Made by a program: the position numbers and the translations under genes
Notes under the pieces: generated by a model
Databases searched by the model: none
The model's input: only the letters and a program-made list of their open reading frames with translations
Told to the model about the DNA's origin: nothing
Assembly (NCBI GenBank): GCA_050010035.1
Contig: JBEKLU010000007.1
Coordinates: 17,717-81,716, forward strand
DNA length: 64,000 nt
DNA from: Roseiarcus sp050010035
GTDB lineage: Bacteria > Pseudomonadota > Alphaproteobacteria > Rhizobiales > Beijerinckiaceae
Direction: 5' to 3'
Part shown: positions 1 to 9,662 of the stretch, piece by piece
Layout: each line of letters opens with the position of its first letter
Position numbering within the stretch: position 1 is the stretch's first letter

Positions 1-833
1 TCATCGTCTGCGAGGCGGGGGACGTCGCGCCCGGGTTCGACGCGCTCGACCCGTCGTTACGCGACAGGATCAAGCTCAGTATCGTCGATTTCTCGCGCTT
101 CGACGGCGGCCTCGCCGGTCGCGGCCGCTTCTCGCGGGCGGTGTTTCGCCGGCTGTTCCTCGATCGCGTCGCGCCGGAATCCTATTCGCGCATCGTCACC
201 ATGGACTCGGACATGCTCGTGGCGCGGCCGGGGCTCGCGCGGCTGGCGGACGTCGATCTGAGGGGCGAGCCGATCGCGGCGGCCTACGACATGATCCACC
301 TCATGGATTTCGGCGGCGGCGCGCTGGCGCGGCGATTCCAGGCGCACCGTCGCTCGCTCGGCCTCGACCTCGCGACGCCCTATTTCAACGCCGGCCTCAT
401 GGTCATCGATCGCGCCGCCTGGCGCGCGGCGCGGCTCGGCGAGCGCGCCGTGCGCGCGCTGCGCGAGGCGCCGCGAATATTTCCCTTCATGGAGCAGGAC
501 GCGCTCAACGCCATGCTCGCGGGCGGCTTCGCGCCGCTGTCGCCGCGCTGCAATTTCATGGGCGACTTCTTTCTTCTCGATCTCGAGGCGACGATCGCGC
601 CGATCGTGCTGCACTTCGTCAACAGCCCCAAGCCCTGGGAATACCAGCGCTGGCGCGGCGAGGCGCGCTTCGCCGAGGCCTATCGAAGCTGGTTCGCCGC
701 CTCGCCCTGGCCCGACTGGTCGTCGCCCGCCCCGGCCGGGCGCCCGCACGGGCCGCGCAGGACCGCCGCGCGCCGGCGGTTCGCCGAACGGCTGATGGCG
801 TTCCTCGCCGCGCAGCGCTTCGTCGACGAATAG
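1..833 (+). CDS. Glycosyltransferase, GT8-like (5' end outside window)
   Basis: The reading frame is open from the first bases (frame beginning at base 3) to the TAG at 831-833, so the start lies upstream of the window. The visible ~276 residues carry a DxD nucleotide-sugar/metal motif (TMDSDMLV, bases ~198-221). Downstream are an acceptor-side segment PYFNAGLMVID and a C-terminal HFVNSPKPW segment; the latter resembles the metal-binding His region of glycogenin/LgtC-type GT8 enzymes. The likely role is transfer of a sugar from a nucleotide donor onto a surface glycan, with unknown acceptor. The last ~35 residues are Arg/Ala-rich and look non-conserved. No partner gene is visible upstream. 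Family call is fairly sure; substrate is not known. Confidence 0.75.
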   Translation, partial: IVCEAGDVAPGFDALDPSLRDRIKLSIVDFSRFDGGLAGRGRFSRAVFRRLFLDRVAPESYSRIVTMDSDMLVARPGLARLADVDLRGEPIAAAYDMIHLMDFGGGALARRFQAHRRSLGLDLATPYFNAGLMVIDRAAWRAARLGERAVRALREAPRIFPFMEQDALNAMLAGGFAPLSPRCNFMGDFFLLDLEATIAPIVLHFVNSPKPWEYQRWRGEARFAEAYRSWFAASPWPDWSSPAPAGRPHGPRRTAARRRFAERLMAFLAAQRFVDE

Positions 834-971
834 GGCGGCCGGCCGAATCCGCGCTCGGCCGTTGGCCGATCCGGCTCGATCGCGAACGCTTGCGAATTCC
901 CGGCCCGCCCCTTGACGCCGCCGCCGCCGCGGCATTGTAGTCGCGCCGGATTGCGATAGGGCGGGGACGCA

Positions 972-3900
972 ATGTTCGGCCAACTGATGGGCTCGCGGCG
1001 CTTCGCGCCGCTCTTCTGGTGCCAGTTCTTTTCCGCATTCAACGACAATTTCGTTCGCCAGATGCTGGCGATGTTCATTCTCTTTCGCTTCGGCGCCGAG
1101 GACGCCGGCGCGAAAGTGTCGCTCGCCGTCGCGATTTTCGTGCTGCCGTCGATTCCGCTGTCACCGCTCGGCGGCGAGATCGCCGACGCCCACGACAAGG
1201 CCGCCGTCGCCCGCAAGCTCAAGTTCGCCGAGATCTTCGTGCAGTTGGTCGCGGCGGCGGGGTTCTATTTCTCCTCGCTCGAACTGCTCTATCTCGCGCT
1301 GTTCGGCCTCGGCTGCATCTCGGCGCTGTTCGGGCCGATCAAATACGGCATTCTTCCCGATCACTTGAAGACCGAGGAGCTGATTTCCGGCAACGCGCTG
1401 GTCGAAGGCGCGACGTTCGCCGCGATCATCTGCGGCTTGGTCGTCGGCGGCTACGCCGCGGCGGAAGGCCGCGCGGCCTGGACGGTCGTCGCTCAGCTCG
1501 TGGTGGTCGCGGCGGCGTGCTACGGCGCGTCCTTGTTCATTCCCGCGACCGGGATCGGCGCGCCGAACCTCAAGGTCGACTTCAACCTCTGGACGGCGAC
1601 GCGCTCGATTCTCCGCGAGCTCAGGGCCGACGATCGTCAGTGGGTCGGCGCGATCGCGGTGAGCTGGTTCTGGATGGTCGGGGCGATCACGCTGTCGCTG
1701 GTCCCGGTCATCATCAAGTCGCGCATCGGCGGCGGCGTCGAGGTCGAGACCGCGATCAACCTGTTCTTCGCCATCGGCATCGCCGCCGGGTCGCTGCTCG
1801 CCGCGGTGCTGTCGCACGGGCGCATCCAGCTCGCGCCGGCGCCGTTCCTGCTGCTGATCATGGCGGCGCTCGCCATCGACCTCGGCTTGGAGACGAACGC
1901 GCTGCCCCAGGCGAGCGCCGAAGTCGGCCTCGTCGAGTTTTTCGGCGGCGCGGCCGGGCGCGGTCTGGCGGTCAAGCTGATCGTCTATTCCTGCGCCGCC
2001 GGGCTGTTCGTCGTGCCGATCTTCGCGGCCGTGCAGACCTGGGCGAGCGAGGATCGGCGCGCGCGCGTCATCGGCGCCGTCAACACCTTGAATTCCATCT
2101 ACATGGTGGCGGGGTCGCTCGCCACCACGCTGCTGCTGAAGCTGACCGGCCTCAGCGAATCGATGGCGCTCGTCCTGCTCGGGCTCGCCAACGTCGTCGC
2201 GGCGATCTACCTCTTCCGCCGCCTGCCGGCCAATTTCCTCGCTTTCACGTTGCGCGTCGTGTGGCGCGTGGCGTTTCGGCTCGAGGCGGTCGGCCTCGAA
2301 AACCTTCCCAAGGCCGACGAGCGCGGCGTCATCGCGGTCAACGACGTCTCGCTTCTCGACGCGCCGATCGTGCTGTCGCTGCTCGACGACGCGCCGATGC
2401 TCGCCATCGATCCGGAAATGGCCGAGCGGTGGTGGGTCAAGCCGTTCATGAGACTGTGCGACGCGCGCCCGCTGGACCCGACGCGACCGATGGCGATGCG
2501 TGCGCTCGTCGACGAGGTCAAGAACGGCAGGCGGCTGGTGATCTTTCCCCAGGGACGCGGCGCCGTCACCCGCGCGCTGATGAAGAGCTTCGACGCCGCG
2601 GCGATGATCGCCGAGAAGGGCGAGGCCGAGGTGACGCCGGTGCGGGTCGACGGGCCGGACCGCACGCCGTTCTCGCGGCTCCCCTTAAGCCAGATTCGGC
2701 GCCGCTGGTTCCCCAAGACGACGGTTACGTTCTTGCCGCCGCGCCGGCTCGTCGTCGACCCCGACTTGCGCGGCAGCGCGCGCCGCCGCGCGGCGGGCGA
2801 GGCGCTTTACGACGTCATGTCCGACCTGGTGTTCGCCACGACGAACACTCGGCGCACGCTCTTCGAGGCCTTCGAGGACGGCGCGCGGGAGCGCGCGAGC
2901 GGCCGCGTGATCCTCGAGGATCCGATCGGCGGGCCGCTCAAGCAGGGCCGTTTTCGCCTCGGCGTCGCCCTGCTCGCGCGCAAGATCGCCGCGCCCACGA
3001 CGGTGGGCGAGACGGTCGGCCTCATGCTGCCCAACGCCAACGGCGCCGCGGTCGCCTTCATGGCGGCGCAGGCGGCGGGCCGGGTCGTGGCGATGCTGAA
3101 CTTCACCTCCGGCGCCTTCAATCTGATCACCGCCTGCCGCACCACGGAAATCCGTCTCGTTCTCTGCTCGCGGGCCTTTGTCGAGAAAGGCAAGCTGGAC
3201 GACGTCGTCAAGCAAATGGAGCCGCACGTCCGCTTCGTCTGGCTCGAGGACTTGCGCGACGGCGCGACCCTTCTCGACAAGGCGCGCGCCTTTTTCGACC
3301 GCGGGCGCGCGTTCGCGCCGCGCCGCCCGGAAGACCCCGCCGTGGCGCTCTTCACCTCCGGATCGGAGGGCATGCCCAAAGGGGTCGTGCTTTCCCACGC
3401 CAACATTCTCGCCAATATCGCACAGATCACGGCGCGCTTCGATTTCACTTCGGCGGACGTCGTGTTCAACCCATTGCCGATTTTCCACGCCTTCGGCCTG
3501 ACCGGCGGATTGCTGCTGGGGCTGATGAGCGGCATGAAGGTCTATTTGTATCCGACCCCCCTGCACTATCGCCAGATTCCGCAGCTCTTCCACAGCGTCG
3601 GCGCCACCGCGCTCTTCGGCACCGACACGTTCCTGGCGGGCTACGCGCGCAACGCCAACGCCGACGACTTCCGCACGCTGCGCTATCTCGTCTGCGGCGC
3701 CGAACCGGTGCGGACCGAGACGCGGCGCATGTACCTGGAGAAGTTCGGCTTGCGCATTCTCGAAGGCTACGGCGTCACCGAAGCCGCGCCGGTGCTCGCG
3801 GTCAATACGCCGATGTTCAATCGCAACGGCTCGGTCGGACGCCTGTTGCCCGCCATCGAGCACCGTATCGAACTCGTCCCCGGCATCGACGACGCCGGCC

Positions 3901-4361
3901 GGCTGTTCGTGCGCGGCCCCAACGTCATGGTCGGATATCGGCGCGCCGACAATCCCGGCGAGATCGAGGCGCCGCCGCTCGGCTGGCACGACACCGGCGA
4001 CATCGTCGCCATCGATCGCGACGGTTTCGTCTGGATCAAGGGACGGGCCAAGCGCTTCGCCAATATCGCGGGCGAAATGATCTCGCTCGCGGCGGTCGAA
4101 GACCTCGCGTCGGCCTTGTGGCCGGAGCATCCGCCCGCCGTCGTCGCGGCGCCCGACGCCAAGAAGGGCGAGCGCATCATCATGGCGACGACCAAGCCCG
4201 TCGCGACGCGCGCCGAAGTGCAGACATGGATGAAGATCAAGGGCGCGTCGGAAATCATGACGCCGGCCGTGGTCCTCGTTCTCGACGCGCTGCCCCTGCT
4301 CGGATCGGGCAAGGTCGACTATGTCGAACTGGCGAGGATCGTGCGCGAAAAGATGGCGTGA
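972..4361 (+). CDS. LplT-PlsC-acyl-ACP synthetase fusion (Aas-like) with altered acyltransferase motifs
   Basis: This 1129-residue protein joins three modules. Residues ~1-415 form an MFS transporter like LplT (lysophospholipid flippase). Residues ~425-620 are a PlsC-like acyltransferase. Residues ~640-1125 are an AMP-binding acyl-ACP/acyl-CoA synthetase with the P-loop TSGSEGMPKG, LEGYGVTE and a C-terminal LLGSGKVDY lysine motif. In E. coli the equivalent LplT and Aas re-acylate lysophospholipids at the inner membrane. Here the acyltransferase HxxxxD box reads NDVSLLD, so Asp replaces the catalytic His, and FPEGR reads FPQGR. The PLDPT motif between them is kept. The synthetase looks intact. 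The ATG at 972 follows a purine-rich GGGCGGGGACGC. Architecture is certain; activity of the middle domain is doubtful. Confidence 0.9.
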   Translation: MFGQLMGSRRFAPLFWCQFFSAFNDNFVRQMLAMFILFRFGAEDAGAKVSLAVAIFVLPSIPLSPLGGEIADAHDKAAVARKLKFAEIFVQLVAAAGFYFSSLELLYLALFGLGCISALFGPIKYGILPDHLKTEELISGNALVEGATFAAIICGLVVGGYAAAEGRAAWTVVAQLVVVAAACYGASLFIPATGIGAPNLKVDFNLWTATRSILRELRADDRQWVGAIAVSWFWMVGAITLSLVPVIIKSRIGGGVEVETAINLFFAIGIAAGSLLAAVLSHGRIQLAPAPFLLLIMAALAIDLGLETNALPQASAEVGLVEFFGGAAGRGLAVKLIVYSCAAGLFVVPIFAAVQTWASEDRRARVIGAVNTLNSIYMVAGSLATTLLLKLTGLSESMALVLLGLANVVAAIYLFRRLPANFLAFTLRVVWRVAFRLEAVGLENLPKADERGVIAVNDVSLLDAPIVLSLLDDAPMLAIDPEMAERWWVKPFMRLCDARPLDPTRPMAMRALVDEVKNGRRLVIFPQGRGAVTRALMKSFDAAAMIAEKGEAEVTPVRVDGPDRTPFSRLPLSQIRRRWFPKTTVTFLPPRRLVVDPDLRGSARRRAAGEALYDVMSDLVFATTNTRRTLFEAFEDGARERASGRVILEDPIGGPLKQGRFRLGVALLARKIAAPTTVGETVGLMLPNANGAAVAFMAAQAAGRVVAMLNFTSGAFNLITACRTTEIRLVLCSRAFVEKGKLDDVVKQMEPHVRFVWLEDLRDGATLLDKARAFFDRGRAFAPRRPEDPAVALFTSGSEGMPKGVVLSHANILANIAQITARFDFTSADVVFNPLPIFHAFGLTGGLLLGLMSGMKVYLYPTPLHYRQIPQLFHSVGATALFGTDTFLAGYARNANADDFRTLRYLVCGAEPVRTETRRMYLEKFGLRILEGYGVTEAAPVLAVNTPMFNRNGSVGRLLPAIEHRIELVPGIDDAGRLFVRGPNVMVGYRRADNPGEIEAPPLGWHDTGDIVAIDRDGFVWIKGRAKRFANIAGEMISLAAVEDLASALWPEHPPAVVAAPDAKKGERIIMATTKPVATRAEVQTWMKIKGASEIMTPAVVLVLDALPLLGSGKVDYVELARIVREKMA

Positions 4362-4380
4362 GGCGGCGGATTCGCGAGGC

Positions 4381-6711
4381 TCAAGCGACGGCGGCGAGCG
4401 CCAAGGCGCGAGGGCTGCGCGCGGATTTCGGCAGGCTCACCAGCACCACCGTGCCCTCGCCCGGTTTCGAGGTGATGCGCAGCGCGCCGCCGTGCAATTC
4501 GACCAGCGAATTGGCGATCGCGAGGCCGAGCCCGGAACCCTTCATGCCGTTGGCCATCGTGGTGTCGGCCTGCTCGAAGGGACGGCCGAGGCGCGAAATG
4601 TCCTCGCTGGCGATGCCGGGCCCGGCGTCCTCGACGTAGAAATAGATCTGGTCGGTGAAGGCCTGGGCGCCGATCGTCACCACGCCGCCCTCGGGCGAGA
4701 ATTTCACCGCGTTGCGCAGCAGCGTCACGAGAATCCTCTCGACCGCGGCCGGATCGGCGTCGAGCGCGTCGGCGCCGTTCACCTCGATCTCGATGCTGAC
4801 GCGCTTTTCGCGGGCGATCGGGGCGACGTCGAGCACCGCCCGGTTGACAGCTTTTTCGACCTTGAATTGCACGGGTTTGAGGCGGATGCGGCCGGACTCG
4901 AGGCGCGACATGTCGAGCACGTCGGAAAACACGTTGAGCAGATATTGCCCGCTGGAGAGAATGTGCGAGCAGTAGTCGCGGTATTTCTCCGATCCGAGCG
5001 GGCCGAAGGTCTCGCCCTCCATCAACTGCGAAAAACCGATGATCGCGTTGAGCGGCGTGCGCAATTCGTGGCTCATATTGGCGAGAAACTCGGCCTTGGC
5101 GCGATTTGCCATTTCCGCTTGCGCCTTCTGCTCGTGATAGCGCTCGGCCAGATCGGCCAATTGCTGGGCCTGCGCCTCGAGCGATCGGCGCGACTGGCGC
5201 AACTGGGCGACCGTGGCGAGCAGCAGTTGCTCGGATTTGACCAGTTGCTGTTCGTGCTCCTTGAGCGCGGTGATGTCCGTGCCGACCGAGACGTAGCCGC
5301 CGTCGCGGGTTCGGCGCTCGTTGACCTGCAGCCAGCGCCCGTCGGCCAGGCGCGCCTCGTAGGTCCTGGCGCGGCTCTCGCCGAGCGCCGGCTCGCTGGG
5401 ATCGACGATCGTCTCCCGGTCGACGAGCGGCGCGGCGCCGAGCGCGGCAAGTTCGCCGTAAGCCGCTCCGGGTCGGATCGCCTCGCCGGGAAGATTATGC
5501 AGCCGCTGGTACTTCGAATTGCACAGCACCAGACGATTGGACGAATCCCACAGCACGAACGCCTCGGAAATCGCCTCGATCGCTTCGCGCAGCCGCTGGT
5601 CGGCGGTCGCGGACCGTTCCGCTTCGCGCTTCTGGTCGGAGATGTCCACGGCGATGCCGACGAGGCGCCACGCCCCGGTCGCCGCATCCTCGACGAGTTC
5701 GGCGCGCTTGCGCAACCATACCCACTCGCCGTCGCGGTTGCGCATGCGGAATTCGAGATCGACGGAGGACAGCCGCGCCTCGAGGGCGCGATCGGCTATG
5801 GTGGCCAGCGCCTCGTCGTCGGGATGGATCATCGCCTGCAGCTCGCCGATCGAGAGATGGCGCGACGACGGCCGCAGGCCGAGCATTTCGAACATCGACT
5901 TCGACCATGCGACACGGCCTCGCGCCAGATCCCAGTTCCACAAGCCGCAGCGGCCGCGGTTGAGCGCGAGATCGGCGTGGGCGCGCGCGATCGCCTCGGT
6001 CCGCGCGCGCAATCGCGCGCGGCGCAGTTGCAGCATGTGAGCGCCGGTCGCGCCGACGAGGGCCAGAGCGGTCGATCCCAGCAGCAGGATCGTCGCCAGC
6101 GCCGATTGGCGCCAGGGGGCCAGCATTTCGCTCACCGGCGCGGCGAACGCGACCTGCCCGGAGGTCGAGCGCAGGTTGCGCGCGGCGGCGTATTCGTCGA
6201 CGCCCTCGACCGTTTCGACCCGCAGCGCGCCGGCTTTTTCGGCCAGGACCATCAAGGGCGCGCCGGCGCCGAAGAGGCTCGAAAGCGTCGCCCCGATCCG
6301 CCCTCGCTCGGGCTCGCTGGCTACGATGAGGCCGCTCGCGTCGGCCAGCAGAGCCTCGCTCGAGCGCAAATCGGGATTGGCGGCCAGCGCCGTGCGCAGA
6401 ACGTCGCCGGGCGCGAGCGCCGGCGAGGCCGCCAGCGCCTCGTCGAGGAGACGGGCGAGCGCCGTCGCGCGCAAGTCGAGGTCGCGGGCGGCGGTCGACA
6501 GGGCGCGCTCGCGCTCCGCGAGGAAATGCTGAAAGGCCAGTACGATCAATACGATAAGAAAGAGCGCGGCGATGATCGGGGGGATTGCGGGACGCCAGGC
6601 CGTCGCCGTGTCCGCCAAGCCGCGAGCCGGCTCGCCTCGCGGCGACGCAGGAGCGTCGGCATGGCCCGGCCATGGTCGCGACTCCTCGACTGCCGCGCTC
6701 GCACGCGTCAT
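4381..6711 (-). CDS. PAS-containing sensor histidine kinase, PleC/DivJ type
   Basis: A 776-residue membrane kinase. Predicted membrane segments lie at ~43-63 and ~205-227 and enclose a periplasmic sensor region of ~140 residues. Two PAS domains (~252-357 and ~375-482), a coiled-coil linker (~485-540) and a HisKA domain follow, with phospho-acceptor His548 in MSHELRTPLNAIIGF. The HATPase shows the N box LVTLLRNAVKF (~661-671), DAGPGIA and GSGLGLAIANSL. The stretch FGPLGSEKY followed by SGQYLLNVFSDVLDMSRLE is typical of the PleC/DivJ group that controls DivK and PleD in alphaproteobacteria. There is no receiver domain and no adjacent response regulator, so the partner must be elsewhere. It converges with the 972-4361 gene, leaving only 19 bases between stops. 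The specific PleC assignment is by motif only. Confidence 0.85.
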   Translation of the reverse strand: MTRASAAVEESRPWPGHADAPASPRGEPARGLADTATAWRPAIPPIIAALFLIVLIVLAFQHFLAERERALSTAARDLDLRATALARLLDEALAASPALAPGDVLRTALAANPDLRSSEALLADASGLIVASEPERGRIGATLSSLFGAGAPLMVLAEKAGALRVETVEGVDEYAAARNLRSTSGQVAFAAPVSEMLAPWRQSALATILLLGSTALALVGATGAHMLQLRRARLRARTEAIARAHADLALNRGRCGLWNWDLARGRVAWSKSMFEMLGLRPSSRHLSIGELQAMIHPDDEALATIADRALEARLSSVDLEFRMRNRDGEWVWLRKRAELVEDAATGAWRLVGIAVDISDQKREAERSATADQRLREAIEAISEAFVLWDSSNRLVLCNSKYQRLHNLPGEAIRPGAAYGELAALGAAPLVDRETIVDPSEPALGESRARTYEARLADGRWLQVNERRTRDGGYVSVGTDITALKEHEQQLVKSEQLLLATVAQLRQSRRSLEAQAQQLADLAERYHEQKAQAEMANRAKAEFLANMSHELRTPLNAIIGFSQLMEGETFGPLGSEKYRDYCSHILSSGQYLLNVFSDVLDMSRLESGRIRLKPVQFKVEKAVNRAVLDVAPIAREKRVSIEIEVNGADALDADPAAVERILVTLLRNAVKFSPEGGVVTIGAQAFTDQIYFYVEDAGPGIASEDISRLGRPFEQADTTMANGMKGSGLGLAIANSLVELHGGALRITSKPGEGTVVLVSLPKSARSPRALALAAVA

Positions 6712-6916
6712 CGCAAACCCCCAATATCCCTATCGCGGTGAGATCGGGCGAACCGCCGCAACGACCCGAATCAGTATGATAAGAATCTCTGTGAGAATCT
6801 TTGTCCAGAGCTTAATGAATCCTTGACGCGAATTTTTTCGCGCCGGACCGGGCGCCGACTCGCCCGCCCGGAAAAACGGCGGGCGCCGTCATGGAACCCG
6901 CGAATCGGCGGCGCAG

Positions 6917-9571
6917 TCAGCCGAGCGAGCGGGTGACGATGTCGCGCACGTCGGTCGAGAGGACCGGCTGGCCGACGATGCGGCGCAACACGGCTTCCGC
7001 CTTGACCTGACGAACCGGTTCGAGAGATCGCCAGGACCGCAGCGCGGTCAGCAGGCGGGCGGCGACTTGCGGATTGGTCGGATCGAGGGTCAGCACGATC
7101 TCGCAAAGCAAGTCGTAGCCCGCGCCGTCGGCGCGGTTGAACTCCGTCGGGTTGGCGCTGAAACCGCCGATCAGCGCCCGCACCCGGTTGGGGTTGCTCA
7201 GCGAAAACGCGTGGTGCGCCATCAGGCGGCGCACGCGATCCAGCGTCTTGTGTTCCGGGATCTGCGCCTGCAGGGCGAACCATTTGTCGAGAATGAGCGG
7301 CTCGGCGGCGAAGCGACGCGCGAAGGATTCGAACGCGCGCTCGCGCCGCGCCCCGGGGATCATCGCGATGGCGGCGAGCGCGCCGAGCCGTGCGGTCATG
7401 TTGTCGGCCTCGGCGAATTGGCGATGGGCGCGCGCGCCGCCCTCGACGGCGTTGCCCGCCACGAACATGGCCAGCGCGCCGTTGCGCAGCGCGCGGCGGC
7501 CGGCGCTCGCCGCGTCGGGGCTGAAAGGGGCGGAGTCCGGCATGGAATCGTGCAGCGCGATCAGGTTCGCCGCATGCGCGCGCCCGAGCGCGCCGCGCAG
7601 GTCTTCGCGGGCGCGGTAGATCGCGTCGGGATCGACGTTCACCGCCATTTCGCGCGCGATGTCGGCCTCGCCCGGCAGACGAAGCGCCTGCGCCGCGAAA
7701 GCCGGGTCGATGCGCCCGCTCAACGCGTCCGCGACGACCGAGCCGTAGGCGTCGACAAAAGCGGCGTCGTGCGTTTGCGCGCTTGCGGCGCGGATCGCTT
7801 CGACGCTGCGCAACAACAGGCGCGTCGCCAAGGTCTGCAACGCCTGCCAACGATTGAAGTGATCGCGATCGTGCTCGAGCAGGGTGAGGAGATCGCCCTC
7901 GGAAAGGTCGTCGTCGACGCGAACCGGCGCCGAAAAGCCGCGCAGGAACGACAGCGCCGGCCGGCGCGAGACGCCGGTGAACTCCAGCGTCCGGCGCTCG
8001 CCCTCGAGCGCGAAGACTCCCGCGCGCAATTCGGCGGGGCTGGCGTCGGCCGAGGCCAGCGCGACGTCGTCGCCCTCTGGACCGACGAGGCCGAGCGCGA
8101 TCGGCATCGTCATCGGCGATTTGCCGGACTGGCCCGGCGTCGGCGCGAGCGACTGCGCGATCTCGACGCGGAACGCGGCGCGCGCCGCGTCGTAGGCGGT
8201 GCGTACGGTCAGCAGCGGCGTGCCCGCCTGGGCGTACCAGAGCTTGAATGCGGTGAGGTCGCGCCCCGAGCTTTCGGCGAAGCACGCCAGAAAGTCCTCG
8301 ACCGTCGCCGCCGTGCCGTCGCAGCGGGTAAAATAGAGGTCCATCCCGGTGCGGAACGCTTGCGCGCCGATCAGCGCCTTGAGCATGCGAATGACTTCGG
8401 CGCCTTTCTGGTACACCGTCGCCGTATAGAAGTTGTTGATTTCGTGATAGAGCGCCGGGCGCACGGGGTGCGCGAGCGGCCCGGCGTCCTCGGGGAATTG
8501 CGACGCCTTCAGCGCGCGCACGTCGGCGATGCGCTTGACCGGCGCGGAGCGCTGGTCGGCGGAGAACTCCTGGTCGCGAAAGACCGTCAGCCCCTCCTTC
8601 AGGCAAAGCTGGAACCAATCGCGGCAGGTGATGCGATTGCCGGTCCAATTGTGAAAATATTCGTGCGCGATCACGCCCTCGATGCCGGCGTAGTCGTCGT
8701 CGGTCGCGGTCTGCGGCGACGCCAGCACGTATTTGTCGTTGAAGACGTTGAGGCCCTTGTTCTCCATCGCGCCCATATTGAAGTCGGAAACCGCGACGAT
8801 GTTGAAGCGATCGAGGTCGTATTCGCGCCCGAAGGCGCGCTCGTCCCAAGCCATGGCGCGCTTCAGCGCGTCCATCGCGTAAGAAGCGCGCTCCTCGCGT
8901 CCGCGCTCGACGTAGATGCGCAGCGCCACCTCCCGCCCCGACATCGTGACGAACGAATCGGCGACCTCGGCGAGATCGCCGGCGACGAGGGCGAAGAGAT
9001 AGCAGGGCTTCTTGAACGGATCGCTCCAGACCGCCCAATGGCGGCCGTCCTCGGCCTCGCCGGCGCTTTCGAGATTGCCGTTGGCGAGCAGCACCGGCGC
9101 CTCCGCCTTGTCCGCCTCGAGGCGCACCCGGTAGGTCGCGAGAACGTCCGGCCGATCGAGGAAATACGCGATGCGGCGAAATCCCTCGGCCTCGCACTGC
9201 GTGCAATAGGCCGAGCCGGAACGATAAAGACCGATCAGCTTGGTGTTGCCGGCCGGATCGAGCCGCGTTTCGATGCGCAGCGTGAAGGCGCGGCGCGGCG
9301 GATCGCGCAGGACGAACGCGGACGGGCCGACTTCATAGGCGGCGGGCTCGAGCGTCGCGTTGTCGAGCGTCGCGGCGACGAATTGCAGTTCGTCGCCGTC
9401 GAGCGTCAGCTCGGCGCCGGGGCGCCCCAGCGGATTGGGCCGCATCGCCAACACGGCGACGACGCGCGCCGCGTTGCGATCGAGCGAAATATCGAGATCG
9501 ACGGAATCGACGAGATAATCGGGGACGCGATAATCTTCCAGGCGTACGGGCTGTCCAACGGCGGTGCGCAT
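6917..9571 (-). CDS. pepN: Aminopeptidase N (M1 metallopeptidase)
   Basis: The 884-residue length is usual for bacterial PepN. It carries the exopeptidase motif GAMEN (~267-271), the zinc motif HEYFH (~303-307) and the third ligand Glu in LKEGLTVF (~326). It has the PepN-type C-terminal helical domain and no signal peptide, so it should be a cytosolic enzyme that removes N-terminal residues from peptides. The product starts MRTAVGQPV; no better in-frame start exists nearby. It lies 91 bases downstream of the glutamate racemase gene on the same strand and may be co-transcribed with it. No residue loss is seen; the assignment is firm. Confidence 0.95.
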   Translation of the reverse strand: MRTAVGQPVRLEDYRVPDYLVDSVDLDISLDRNAARVVAVLAMRPNPLGRPGAELTLDGDELQFVAATLDNATLEPAAYEVGPSAFVLRDPPRRAFTLRIETRLDPAGNTKLIGLYRSGSAYCTQCEAEGFRRIAYFLDRPDVLATYRVRLEADKAEAPVLLANGNLESAGEAEDGRHWAVWSDPFKKPCYLFALVAGDLAEVADSFVTMSGREVALRIYVERGREERASYAMDALKRAMAWDERAFGREYDLDRFNIVAVSDFNMGAMENKGLNVFNDKYVLASPQTATDDDYAGIEGVIAHEYFHNWTGNRITCRDWFQLCLKEGLTVFRDQEFSADQRSAPVKRIADVRALKASQFPEDAGPLAHPVRPALYHEINNFYTATVYQKGAEVIRMLKALIGAQAFRTGMDLYFTRCDGTAATVEDFLACFAESSGRDLTAFKLWYAQAGTPLLTVRTAYDAARAAFRVEIAQSLAPTPGQSGKSPMTMPIALGLVGPEGDDVALASADASPAELRAGVFALEGERRTLEFTGVSRRPALSFLRGFSAPVRVDDDLSEGDLLTLLEHDRDHFNRWQALQTLATRLLLRSVEAIRAASAQTHDAAFVDAYGSVVADALSGRIDPAFAAQALRLPGEADIAREMAVNVDPDAIYRAREDLRGALGRAHAANLIALHDSMPDSAPFSPDAASAGRRALRNGALAMFVAGNAVEGGARAHRQFAEADNMTARLGALAAIAMIPGARRERAFESFARRFAAEPLILDKWFALQAQIPEHKTLDRVRRLMAHHAFSLSNPNRVRALIGGFSANPTEFNRADGAGYDLLCEIVLTLDPTNPQVAARLLTALRSWRSLEPVRQVKAEAVLRRIVGQPVLSTDVRDIVTRSLG

Positions 9572-9662
9572 TCAGGCGGCCTTTCGATGATCTCGGCGAG
9601 GAAGGCGGGACGCCGAGGTTGAATTCCCGCCCCGCGCATCCCCCGTCCCCATCGCCGCGGCT

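Noticed and set aside
1019..4639. Long plus-strand frame overlapping the LplT-Aas fusion gene
   Set aside because: Arg-rich shadow of the real frame, without any recognisable domain.
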